28,062 bases of DNA from an uncultured Lachnospiraceae bacterium. GTDB taxonomy: Bacteria > Bacillota > Clostridia > Lachnospirales > Lachnospiraceae. The DNA lies in assembly GCA_937965795.1 (NCBI GenBank), contig CALCMD010000057.1, forward strand, positions 1 through 28,062, read 5' to 3'. The first letter of the stretch is position 1. Every line of letters starts with the position of its first letter. Of the stretch, positions 1-12,000 are shown one piece after another. The notes beneath the pieces are model-generated. The model saw only the letters and a program-made list of their open reading frames with translations, searched no databases and was not told the DNA's origin. Both the position numbers and the translations under genes were made by a program.

Positions 1-96
1 TTTTGAACACCCCATCCCCGATGGCCGTCACCTTACAGGTCACGCCGGCGATTTTAACGGTTGCCGGGACATTCATCTTTGCCGCCTTCTTATTCA
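1..96 (-). repeat. Direct repeat shared with the paralogue's LRR coding region (12675-12770)
   Basis: Bases 1-96 match 12675-12770 with one visible mismatch (base 56), then similarity drops sharply. Both stretches encode the start of the C-terminal LRR_5 domain (VPATVKIAGVTCKVTAIGDG) in the same orientation, 12.67 kb apart. The repeat may continue off the left edge. Confidence 0.85.
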
Positions 97-3000
97 TCAC
101 TTCTACCAGGACGGCCGTCTTTTTCTTTGCGTCCAGCACCTGGTAGCGTCCGCCGCCTGCGACTGCTTTTACCCCGTTTCCAAATGAAGGCTCCGGCTCA
201 CCGGGCGCTTTCTTTACCAGAACCCTTCGACTTACGACGGAGGATTCCGGCAGCGTCATCCATTCCGGCACGTTCTCATAAACGGCCGTACCCGTAAATT
301 CGATCAGGTTTCCCTCTTCTGTCAGTTCGATGCGCTCCGACGGATTCCAGGTGATCAGGTAAGGAATCTCTATGCCGTTTACCGTAACGGTTCCTGCTGT
401 CGGGAGCACCTCTTTTTCCTGAAGCTCCGCCCATGAGGAAGCCTGTGCCGTGGATTCCGCATCTTCAAATACGGGATTTTCTATCAGCACCGGCTCTACC
501 GTCACCTTCGTTCTCAGCGCCAGATCCCCCGGCACAGCGACTTCGGCGTTTCCTTCGATGGTTCCTGTGTAGAGATAGGTTCCTCCCTGTACCCGGTACG
601 CATCCTCTGTGCTCCATGTTACGGGAAGCGTAAGGGTGGTTCCCTCATCGGTCGTCACTTCTACCTGCCCGATTTTTACCAGCTCTGCAATCTGCGCTTC
701 CGTATACTGGTCTGCCGCAGACAGGGTCTGCTCTTCCGGTATGAAGGTCTTTACCTCTGTGACAATGGGCTTTTTCGTGATGGTAAGTATGCCGTTCACA
801 TAGCGGATTTCCCCGTTATAGTTTCCTCCGTCCGGAACTTCCGCACCGTTTGCCTGAATTGCCACACTTCCCGGCTTTGTCATGTCCGGCGTGACTGCAT
901 AGCGCAGATTCGGCTGTGTTTTCAGGGTATCGCCTTTTCCAAGCCCGCTTACCGTATAATCCGCAGCCGTCAGTTTCGGCACGGGGCTTCCCGCCTTCAC
1001 GGTCTTGTTCTTTACGGTAATCGTCACATCCGCCCGCACAATCTCAAAGTCGATAGACAGGCTTCCGACATAATCCTGACTGCTCTCCGGCACACGGATG
1101 GTGACGGTGTAAGTCCCTGCATTCTTCGGTGCGTCCCCGCTGTTATAATGCGTCGTTCCGCGCCCGCTGTAGAGGATTTCATAATTGCCCGGAAAAGCGC
1201 TGGCCAGATTTCCGGTGTAGCCACGCCATGGCCTGCCGTTATAAGTTCCATTCTGCGCTTCCACGCCTGTGATTTCTACCGGGGTTTTGCTGGATTCTTT
1301 CACTGTAACTCTGCGGCTCACCCTGAACGATTCGGGCAGGGTCACCCATTCCGGTATATCGTCGTAGGTAACGGTTCCTGTAAACTCTGCCGTGTTCCCG
1401 ACTGCCGTCAGATCTATGGTTTCCTGATTCCAGGTAATCCGGTAAGGAATTTCCACGCCGCTTATGGCAAGGCTTCCCGACACAGGGAGTATTCCGCTGC
1501 CCAGCGTCTCTGCTCCCGCTGCCGTTTGGTAACCTCTCTCCACCTCGCTATCTGTCAGTACAGGATTCTCCAGCACAACAGGCGTCACGACTATCTTTGT
1601 ACTAAGTACCATGTCCTCCGGTACATCCGTATCAGCATCCCCCGCTATCGTTCCCGTGTAAGTATAAGTTCCGCCCTTTGCGCGGTAGGTATCTTCTGTG
1701 CTCCAGCTTACGGGGAGCCTTCTGATAAGTCCTGCATTCGTCGTCACTTCCACCTCGGAAATGCCGATCAGCGCCTTGATCTGTTCCGCCGTATACTGCT
1801 CTGCGGCCGACACGGTTTGAGATGCAGGGATAGAGGTATTGACCGTCACAGCCTCCGCCCTGACAATCTGCACAAGGCAGGCTTCTGATTCACTGTCCGC
1901 ATACAATGTCCCCTTTCCACGATATAACGCCCGAAACCCTTTTTCTCCAATGCTATCGTAGATGGAAGCAGGCGCCGTTATCTCTGCACTCCCTTTCGTC
2001 CTGCCGGAAGTCTCTACATCCACAGTTCCTATCGTCTGTCCATCCGCAGTGACGAATTCCACTTGTCCATATCCGGTGTTATCTTCCCCTGCATCCTCAA
2101 AAACAAGGTCTGCTTTTAATGTTATTAAGGAACCATATGGATAAGACGTCTCTTTTGAGGTAAGCGTTATGGAACTGCTATATTTCACAAATGCGGGTAT
2201 GATGATTGGTTTTGTATATTCTGCCATATTCCCTGCATGGTCACGAACCTGAATCTTTTTATCGTAATTCCTCGCTTCCTCTTCACATGCTGCATAATAC
2301 CTGCTGTCCTTCTGCCAGGTTTGTCCGCCGTCAAAAGAATATTCCGCCACTCCGCTCTCCGTATCACTTGCAGTTACCGTAAGATACACACCCTTGTAAT
2401 GCGCTTCCTCACTTGCCGCTGATACTTCTACCGAAGCAATTACCGGGCTCACCGTGTCTCTCCGGAAATCTACTTTCTCCTCTGTGCTCACATTTCCTTC
2501 TTCATCGCAGGTAACGACGCGGATTTCCCGTGTCGTATCCACGGTAATGCTGTCCGAAAATTCTGTATCTTCCGCCAGCCGGATTCCGGTTGCCGGAGCC
2601 ACAGGCATGATCACGGCCTGGCTGCCTACATAGCCATTGTAAGTTTTTATCGTATAATTCCCTCTTTCCAGCCGGATTCCTTCTATCGAAATATCCTCAA
2701 TATCCGACATAATATGGTCAATCCGGTAGACACCATTTGACGGCGTCAGCACGGTATTCCCGCATTTTACCACCACATCTGATACATCATATCCATCTGA
2801 TGCGCTGACGGTAAACAGATAAGAACCATCCTCCGGTATTCTTCCATTCACAGAGTCTTCTGTCGGCGCAGTCTCATATCCCTTTTTCTGTGGGAAAAGA
2901 ACCTCATATCCTAAGTGATTCCACTTCGCCCAGAATTCTTGATCGCCGGTGGTTCCTAACGGAATTTCGCTTACCGGCTCACCTTCCAATGCCTCATTAT

Positions 3001-6000
3001 CGTACCAGCCAAGAAACTCTGCTTTCGCTCTCGCAGGTGTTGGCAGGGTAACCGCCGTCTCCACATCATAAACGGTATCCTCTGCTCCGGTTCCCCTGTT
3101 CAGATGGTAAGTAATGCCATACTTTATCGGTGTTCTCCGGCAGGTAATCACCACTTCCGTATCCGTCCCCGGCAATACATACCAGTTTCTGCCTCTGTCA
3201 GAGGACTCCAGACCCGACAAATCACAGGATATATGATACCCCGGAACCGCACCTGGGGGCTGGAATTCTACCTCTGTGCCGCCGTTTGCGTAAAACTCCC
3301 CATCTGCAACGCCGTTTAGCGTGGGCTGGTATACATTTCCTTCTGCCTGGCTTACTGCCACTTTTATGACAGCCTTGTTCTCCTCATCTGCAAAGACGGG
3401 GCGTCCGTCTTTCTGAGACCATTCGCAGGTGTTCGTACTGCTTCCACCGTCACTGTTCAGATAGTAAGCAGTCTTTGCGGCGGCAAATTCCTCTGCTGTC
3501 ATGCTGCCTGTGGTGGTCGAAGGCCATGCCTGTGTGCTGCTGGTATTCAGGTAGTAGCAGTTTGAGACAGTTACTGAGCTGTTTTTATACCCATAGACGG
3601 CGCCAAACGAAGCTCCTCCTGAACACTCAATTCTTCCATAATTATAACAGTTATAGATTCTTTTACCTTCGCTATATACAGAAGCCGCAATACCCCCTAC
3701 TCTTGAATCTTCAGTGGCATTTCCTCTAATATCAGCCAGATTATAACACCGTTCTATTCTGCTAAAGTTCTCGCCGACAATTCCTCCTGCTCTGACAAGA
3801 CCATCCAAAAGAATCTCACCTTCCACAAAACATTTTGAAACAGTTCCTTTCGCCGCAGTGTGTCCGGCAATACCGCCCATAGAACAGTATTTAGTTCCTT
3901 GATTACGGGAAGCTATTGTTCCTTTTACATAACACTGTTCAATAGTTCCTTGACTATGCCCCGCAATTCCTCCTGCGATAATACCGTTTTCAACGTTTTC
4001 AAAGAGAATCTTTCCTTCTACGCCACACCCGCTTATAGTGCCTTCATTGTGTCCGGCAATACCGCCTCCAAAGATTTTATCATAGATAATATCTACATTT
4101 ATAAGTTTTATATTTTTTACAACGCCTTCTTCGCCTATAAATCCAAATAGACCATTAACAAAATCCTCATATACACGAGTAAGATTTTTTATGGAATGTC
4201 CCATGCCATCAAAAATTCCTTCAAATGGACAACCAACATTTCCAATCGCCTTATGGGTAACTCCGGTCATATCCAGGTCGTTCATAAGGCGTACCGTCTG
4301 CCCTTTATAGTTATTGCCAGCGCATACCGCCTGGGCAAATGCTTCAAACTCTTCCACATTCTCAATCTCTATGAGACTCCATTTTGCCCAATACTCTTTC
4401 GCCCCTGTATTGCCTGCTGCGATTTCACTGACAGGATCTCCTGCGAGGTTCGCATTATCATACCAGCCTAAAAACTCTGCACCATCTTTTACGGGCACAG
4501 GCAAGGTAACAGGCGTCTCGACATCATAAGTTCCTGTCTCTGCACCGCTTCCTTTGTTTAAGTGATAGGTAATCCTGTATTTTATTGGCTGCCGCCGGCA
4601 GGTAATCACTGCCTCTACATCTGTATCCGGCAATACATACCAGCTTTCACCTTTATCGGAATGTGCAAGCTCTGATACCTGGACAGATGTTCGAAGGTAC
4701 CCCGGCGCATCCTCCTCAATCTGAAGTTCTGCTTCCGTACCTCCCTTTGCATAAAACTCGCCTTCGGCCACACTGTTTAACGAAGCCTGATATGAATTTT
4801 CAGCGTCCTGCCTTACTGTCACTCTGATAACCGCTTTATTTTCATCGTCTGCCCAGACTGGCAACCCGTCTTTTTGAGACCATTCACAGGTATTTATTCC
4901 TTTTCCGCCATTGCTGTTTAAGTAGTAAGCAGCCTTCGCAGAAGCAAATTCCTCTGCTATCATTCTTCCTGTGACATTAGAGGGCCATGCCTGCCTGCAA
5001 CTGGTATTCAGATAATAGCAGTTTGAAATAGTTCCTGCGCCGCTTTTGTAACCGTAGATTGCGCCGACCGCAGTTCCACCCGAACGCTCAATCTTTCCGT
5101 AATTGTAACAGCTCTGGATTTTTCCACTTGTGTCAATTACAGAAGCCGCTATGCCCCCTGTTCGAGAATTTCCTGTGGGGCTTCCACTTATCGTTGCCAG
5201 ATTATAACATAAACGCGCTGTACCGGCATTATATCCGACAATGCCCCCCGTTATGGCAAGGCCATCCGAAAGAATCTCACCCTCCGTAAAACATTTTAAA
5301 ACAGTCCCTCTGTTTTCCCCGGTAATACCTCCTGCATAATAACTGCTGCTCTGTTGGTTCTGGAAAGCGATTGTTCCTTTTACGGACGAGCGATCAATGG
5401 TTCCCTCATTTTTCCCGGCAATACCTCCTGCATAGTTGCCGCTGTCAAAGAGCGCACTTCCCTGTACCACGCATCCCCTTATCGTTCCTTTATTATACCC
5501 GGCAATGCTTCCTGCCCAATTTCGATTACAGCTAAAATTCATATTCACAAGACTAATATTTTCTACAATCCCATTCTCTCCTATGTACCCAAACAAACCA
5601 CTATAGATGCTCGTATATGCACAGGTGAGGTTCTGTATGGAGTACCCGCCCCCTTCAAAGGTTCCCTCAAAGGGACAGCTACTGCCTCCTATTACCTTAT
5701 GGGCAACGCCTGCCATATCCAGATCATTCAAAAGACGTATCCTATACCCTTTATAGTTATTGCCAGCGTTTACTGACTGGGCAAATGCCTCAAATTCATG
5801 GACATTCGTAATTTCTATCACGTCCCATTTTGCCCAAAATTCTTTATCTTCTATATTTCCCGCTACAATTTCACTGACTGGCTCTCCCTGAAAATCTTCA
5901 TTCTCATACCAGCCTAAAAATTCTGCCCCGGATTTTACAGGTACAGGAAGAGGAACAGCCGTCCCCACGCGATAGCTCCCTGTTTCTGCACCTTCTCCTC

Positions 6001-9000
6001 TGTTTAAATGATAGGTAACTCTATATTCTTTTACTGGTGCATTTCTACAGAGAATAACTGCTTCTACATCCGTATATGGCAATACGTACCGATTGTTTTC
6101 ATTCTCATTCAAACGTGCAAGCCCTGCCACCTGAATGTAAAGCGTACCAACAGGCACTTGTATTTCATCTATGACCTGAAGTTCAATGTCCGTTCCGCCC
6201 TTCGCAAAAAACTCTCCCGATTGCACACCATTTAACTCTGTCCGATATTCACATTTTGCATGCTGGCGTACAGACACTTTTATAATCGCCCCATTTTTCT
6301 CATCTGCCCACACTGGCAATCCGTCTTTCTGAGACCATTCACAGATATTTTCTGTTGTCCCACCGTTACTGTTTAGATAATAGGCCGTTCTTGCAGACGC
6401 AAAATCCTCTGCTGTCATACTGCCTGTGGTAACGGACGGTCCTGCCTGCGTACTACTGGTATCCAGGTAGTAGCAGTTTGAAACAGTGGGTGACCCACCT
6501 TTATAACCATAAATTGCGCCAAACGCAGTTCCGGCTGAACGCTCAATTTTTCCATAATTGTAGCAATCCTGAATTTCTCCACCTGTATTGATCACAGAAC
6601 CCGCTATACCCCCTGTCTGAGAATTTCCTGTGGGGCTTCCACTAATCGTCGCCAGGTTATAACATAAACGCACTGTGCCTTGCCAATTAGTTCCAACAAT
6701 GCCTCCCGTCTTAGCAAGACCATCCGAGACAATCTCACCTTCCGTAAAACATTTTAAAATAGTCCCCCCATTTTCCCCGGTAATACCTCCTACATAATAA
6801 TTGCCACTCCGTTGATTTTGGAAAGTGATTGTTCCTTTTACGGATGACCGCTCAATCGTTCCGCCATTTCTCCCGGCAATTCCTCCTGCATAATCACTGG
6901 TATCAAAGAGAAAGCTTCCCTGTACCGCACATCCTCTTATCGTTCCTTTATTATAGCCGGCAATGCTTCCTGTGTAACTTTGATTACAGCTAAAATTCAT
7001 ATTCACAAGATTAATGTTTTCTACAATCCCATTCTCTCCTATATACCCAAACAAACCGCTGTAACTATTCCTGTATTCGCAGGTAAGATTTCTTATGGAA
7101 TGCCCGCCGCCGTAAAAAGTTCCTTTGAACTGACGGCTGGAATTTCCAATTACTTTATGGTTGACTCCCGTCATGTCCAAATCATTCAAAAGATATACCT
7201 TATATCCTTCATAGTTATTGCCATCACATACCGACTGGGCAAATGCTTCAAATTCATCAATATTTGTAAGCTCTATCATATTCCACTTTGCCCAGAATTC
7301 TCTATCATCTATATTGCCTGCTGCAATTTCACTGACAGGCTCTCCCTGAAAATCTTCATTCTCATACCAGCCTAAAAATTCTGCCCCGTCTCTTACTGGT
7401 ACGGGTAAGGTAACAGCCGTCTCCACATCATAAATCCCTGACTCTGCGCCTTCTCCACCATTTAAGTGATAGCTAACCCCATACTCTTTTACAGCTTCCT
7501 TCCGGCAGAGAATAACTGCTTCCACGTCCGTATCAGGCAATACATACCGATTGCTTTTATTCTCATCCGAACGTGTAAGCCCTGTCACTTGAATATAAAG
7601 TGTATCGACAGGCGCCTGGACTTCGTCTATAATCCGGAGTTCTGCTTCCGTACCGCCTTTTGCATAAAACTCTCCTGATTCTACGCCATTTAATTCTGTC
7701 CGGTACTCGCTCTTGGCATGCTGGCGTACAGACACTCTTATAATCGCCCTGTTTTCCTCGTCCGCCCAGACTGGAAGCCCGTTTTTCTGAGACCACTGGC
7801 AGGTATTTTCTGCTGTTCCTCCGCTGCTGTTCAGATAATAGGCGGCTTTTGCAGACGCAAAATCCTCTGCTGTCATACTGCCCGTGGTAGATGACGGCCA
7901 TGCCTGCGTACTGCTGGTGTTCAGGTAATAGCAGTTTGAGATAACACCTCCCCCAATTTTATAGCCATAGATTGCGCCAAACTCCATTCCGCCTGAGCGC
8001 TCAATCTTCCCATAATTGTAACAACTTTGGATTTTTCCACTTCCATTCACTACAGAAGCTGCAATACCTCCTGTTCTGGAAGTCCCTTTAGGGGTTCCGC
8101 TAATTGCTGACAGATTATAGCACAAACGTACAATGCCTCCCCAATTGCTTCCAGCAATACCTCCTGTCGCTGCAAGACCATTCGAAATAATCTCACCTTC
8201 CGTAAAACATTTTAAAACAGTCCCAGTGCTCTCCCCAACAATACCACCTACGTCATAACTGCTAGTCCGCTGATTTTGGAAAATGACTGTTCCTTTTACG
8301 TAAGACTGTTCAATCGCCCCTTCACTTTTCCCTGCAATTCCCCCTACATAACCATTGCCATCGAAGAGAAGGTTTCCTTCTACTGCACATCCCCTTATCG
8401 TTCCTTTATTATACCCGGCAATACTTCCTGCATAATTTCTATTACAACTAAAGTTCACATTTGCAAGATTGATATTTTCTACGATCCCGTTTGTGCCTAT
8501 ATACCCAAACAAGCCACTATAACTATCCGTATACGCACAGGTAAGGTTTTGTATCGAGTGCCCGCCTCCGTCAAAAGTCCCCTCAAACGGAAAGCTGCTA
8601 CCACCTATTACTTTATGGCTAACCCCCGCCATATCCAAATCATTTAAAAGATATACCCTGTATCCTTTATAATTATTACCAATGCGCACAGACTGGGCAA
8701 ATGCTTCAAATTCATGGATATTTGTAATTTCTATAACGTCCCATTTTGCCCAGAATTCTTTATCATCTATATTTCCTGCCGCAATTTCACTGACAGGCTC
8801 TCCCTGAAAATCTTCATTATCATACCAGCCTAAAAATTCTGCTCCGGATTTTACAGGCACTGGCAGCGTAGCAGCCGTCTCCACACGATAAGTTCCTGTC
8901 TCTGCACCTTCCCCCCTGTTTAAGTGATAGGTAACCCTATACTCTTTTACAGCTTCATTCCGGCAGAGAATGACTGCTTCTGTATCCGTATTTGGTAATA

Positions 9001-12000
9001 CGTACCGGTTGTTCTCATTCTCATTTAAACGTGTAAGCCCTGTCACCTGAACATAAAGCGTATGAATAGATACCTGTACTCCATCTATAACCCGAAGTTC
9101 CGCTTCCGTGCCTCTTTTTGCATAAAGCTCTCCTGATTCCACACCATTTAACTCAGTTCGATATTCACATTTTGCATGCTGATGCAGCATCACCTTTATA
9201 ATGGCTGTATTTTCCTCGTCCGCCCAGACTGGAAGCCCGTCTTTCTGAGACCACTCATAGGTATTTTTCTCTGTTCCGCCGCTGCTGTTCAGATAGTAGG
9301 CGGTCTTTGCGGAGGCAAAGTCTTCTGCTGTCATGCTGCCCTCAGTGCAAGAAGGAGCCGCCTGTGTACTGCTGGTATCCAAGTAGTAGCAGTTTGAAAC
9401 AGTGGATGACCCAGCTTTATAGCCATAAATTGCGCCAAACGCAGTTCCGGCTGAACGCTCAATTTTTCCATAATTGTAGCAATCCTGAATTTCTCCACCT
9501 GTATTGATCACAGAACCCGCTATACCCCCTGTCTGAGAATTTCCTGTGGGGCTTCCACTAATCGTCGCCAGGTTATAACATAAACGCACTGTACCGCTGT
9601 TATATCCAACAATGCCCCCTGTCTCAGCAAGACCATTCGAGATAATTTCACCTTCCGCAAAACATTTTGAAACAGTTCCCGTGTTCTCTCCTGCAATTCC
9701 GCCCGTATAATAACTGCTACTATTCTGATTACAAAAGGAAATCGTCCCTTTTACAAAAGACTGCTCAATCGTCTTCGTACTTTTTCCTGCAATTCCTCCT
9801 GCATAATTATTGCCATCAAAAAGAAAGTTTCCTTCCACTGTACATCCTTGGATAGTTCCCTCGCTGTACCCGGCAATACCGCCCGCATAGTTTTTGCTGC
9901 ATCTAAAATTCACATTCGTAAGATTCAGGCTTTTCACCGTCCCATATGTGCCTATATAACCAAATAGTCCACTATAGCCAGTGTCATACTCGCAGGTAAA
10001 ATTTCTTATATAATGCCCGCTGCCTTCAAATGTCCCTCTAAATGGATTGCCGTAATTTCCTATCTTTGTATGTACCACTCCTGTCATATCCAAATCATTC
10101 AGGAGATATATCGTCTGATCCTTATGGTCATAACCGGAGGTTACTTTCTGTGCAAATTCCTCAAGCTCTTCTACATTGGTAATCTCAACGCGCTCGTCCC
10201 ACTTCGCCCAAAATTTTCTGTCTCTGGTATTGCCTTTCGGAATCCACGTCACGGGATTTCCCTTAAATTTCTCATTATCATACCAGCCTAAAAATCTCAC
10301 CCCGTCCTTTACAGGCGTCGGCAAAACCACCCGCATATCTTCATCAGCAGACTGTGACGTTGGCCCGCTTCCACCATTGAGTTCGTAGGTGATTTCATAC
10401 CTTTCCAATAATTTAAGTGTACGAAGTGCTGAATTAAGAGCTACTGCTGCATTTACAATCTCATCTTCTGTCACACCCTGAGACTGGTACACCGTTTTCG
10501 CCTTTGCAAGCTCTGTCCGTAGGCGCGTTTTTGTTGAGAATGTATAATTGGATTCTAAGTCGTCCTCCGGAATCTGTTCTGCTTCCTCAATCAACTCCAA
10601 AAGTTTCGATTTATTTACAGTTGTATTATCCGTAAAAGCTTTGATACACACATTTTTATAATCGCTTGAAACATCCTTCGTGTCTTTCCATGTAGAACCT
10701 ACATAGAAAAACGACTGCCCATATTCTGATGAATAATCATCTCCTGATTCCATGTATGTATAGCCAGAACCTCCGTTTAGCTGTACTACTATAGCATATT
10801 TTTTACCTTTGGCAAGAAGCACCTCTCTATCAAAAGGAATGGTATGATAACCGGGATACTCTAATGCCCCTTCCTGAACATATGCAAGAATCCCATCAGA
10901 GGGCACACTCATACCGCCCTCCCCCTCAGTATAAATTTCAATTCGATAATCGTAATTGTGATATGCCGAAAAAGAAACTGCTTTCAACTTTTCCGTTGAT
11001 TTCGCTGTAAACATATTTGCCGCTTTCTCATATGCTGCTGTAGTATTCCATCCTGCTCCATCATACTGATAAATATTGTCATAGTTATCAGCCTTTTCCG
11101 CCTCAAAACTACAAAACCAGCCTAACGTAGCGTCTTCATAAGAAATCCAGAAATATCCCGAATCTCCCCAACTGCTGCCCCAACTGTTTCTGCATCGCCA
11201 TGCCCCATTATTCTGGGGTCTTTTCCCATTATCGCTAAAATTTGTTTTTGCATAGTTATCATCCCAGCCAACAATACTAATTGCGTGATCTGTTGCACAG
11301 TGTTCTGAGCTATATACATTTTTAGTAATATTTCCGCCTTTAGAATAGAAGTACGCACTCACTGAACCTGTGTTCATAATAGCACATTTAACATCCTCTG
11401 GTTTCTCTAATATATTCATATTTATCAGATGGCACACTGAAGAGCTCCTATGGTTTTCTGCTAAATCAGACATATTACTCTTTGCAGAATAGGGATAATC
11501 GCTTTCAGCAGCAGCGCCAAACCAACCCGATAACGCACCTGTTGCTTGATAATGATTGCCTCCGCAATACCATTCATATTTTTCATCTTTAATGTCTATT
11601 CCATCACCAAATGTCTCATTTCTCCTGTGTGCAAAATATGCAAGATGCCGCTCCGCATAGTCTACACTCGTATTTTCCAGCCCCTTTTTAATCATATTTG
11701 ATTCCAAAGAACATATGGCTGCATGCGCCCAGCAAGTCCCCCACTTTCCCTGATTCCGGATAGCAGGAAGTTCGCCCCTGTCTTTCATATTATAGCTGGA
11801 CGGAAGGACTGCCCTGATTCTGCGTTTCCTCGAATTTGGCTTCTCATAGGCAGACTCTCCCTCTACTTCATTTCCATTCTCATCCACCCACACCATTTCT
11901 TGATATCCATATTCCGAGGGCTCGCCTTTCTTGACCAGACGATAGATTGGTACACTTTCATCCGTCTCTGTCTGTCCTGACGATCCACACCCCTCTTCTA

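Noticed and set aside
1148..1888. Plus-strand 246-codon open frame
   Set aside because: Antisense to the Ig-type repeat of the giant gene. No binding site and no domain pattern.
3100..10377. CRISPR or mobile-element array as an explanation of the repeats
   Set aside because: The units are 1.4 kb, stay in one reading frame and encode recognisable InlB and GLUG motifs. There is no transposase and there are no terminal inverted repeats.
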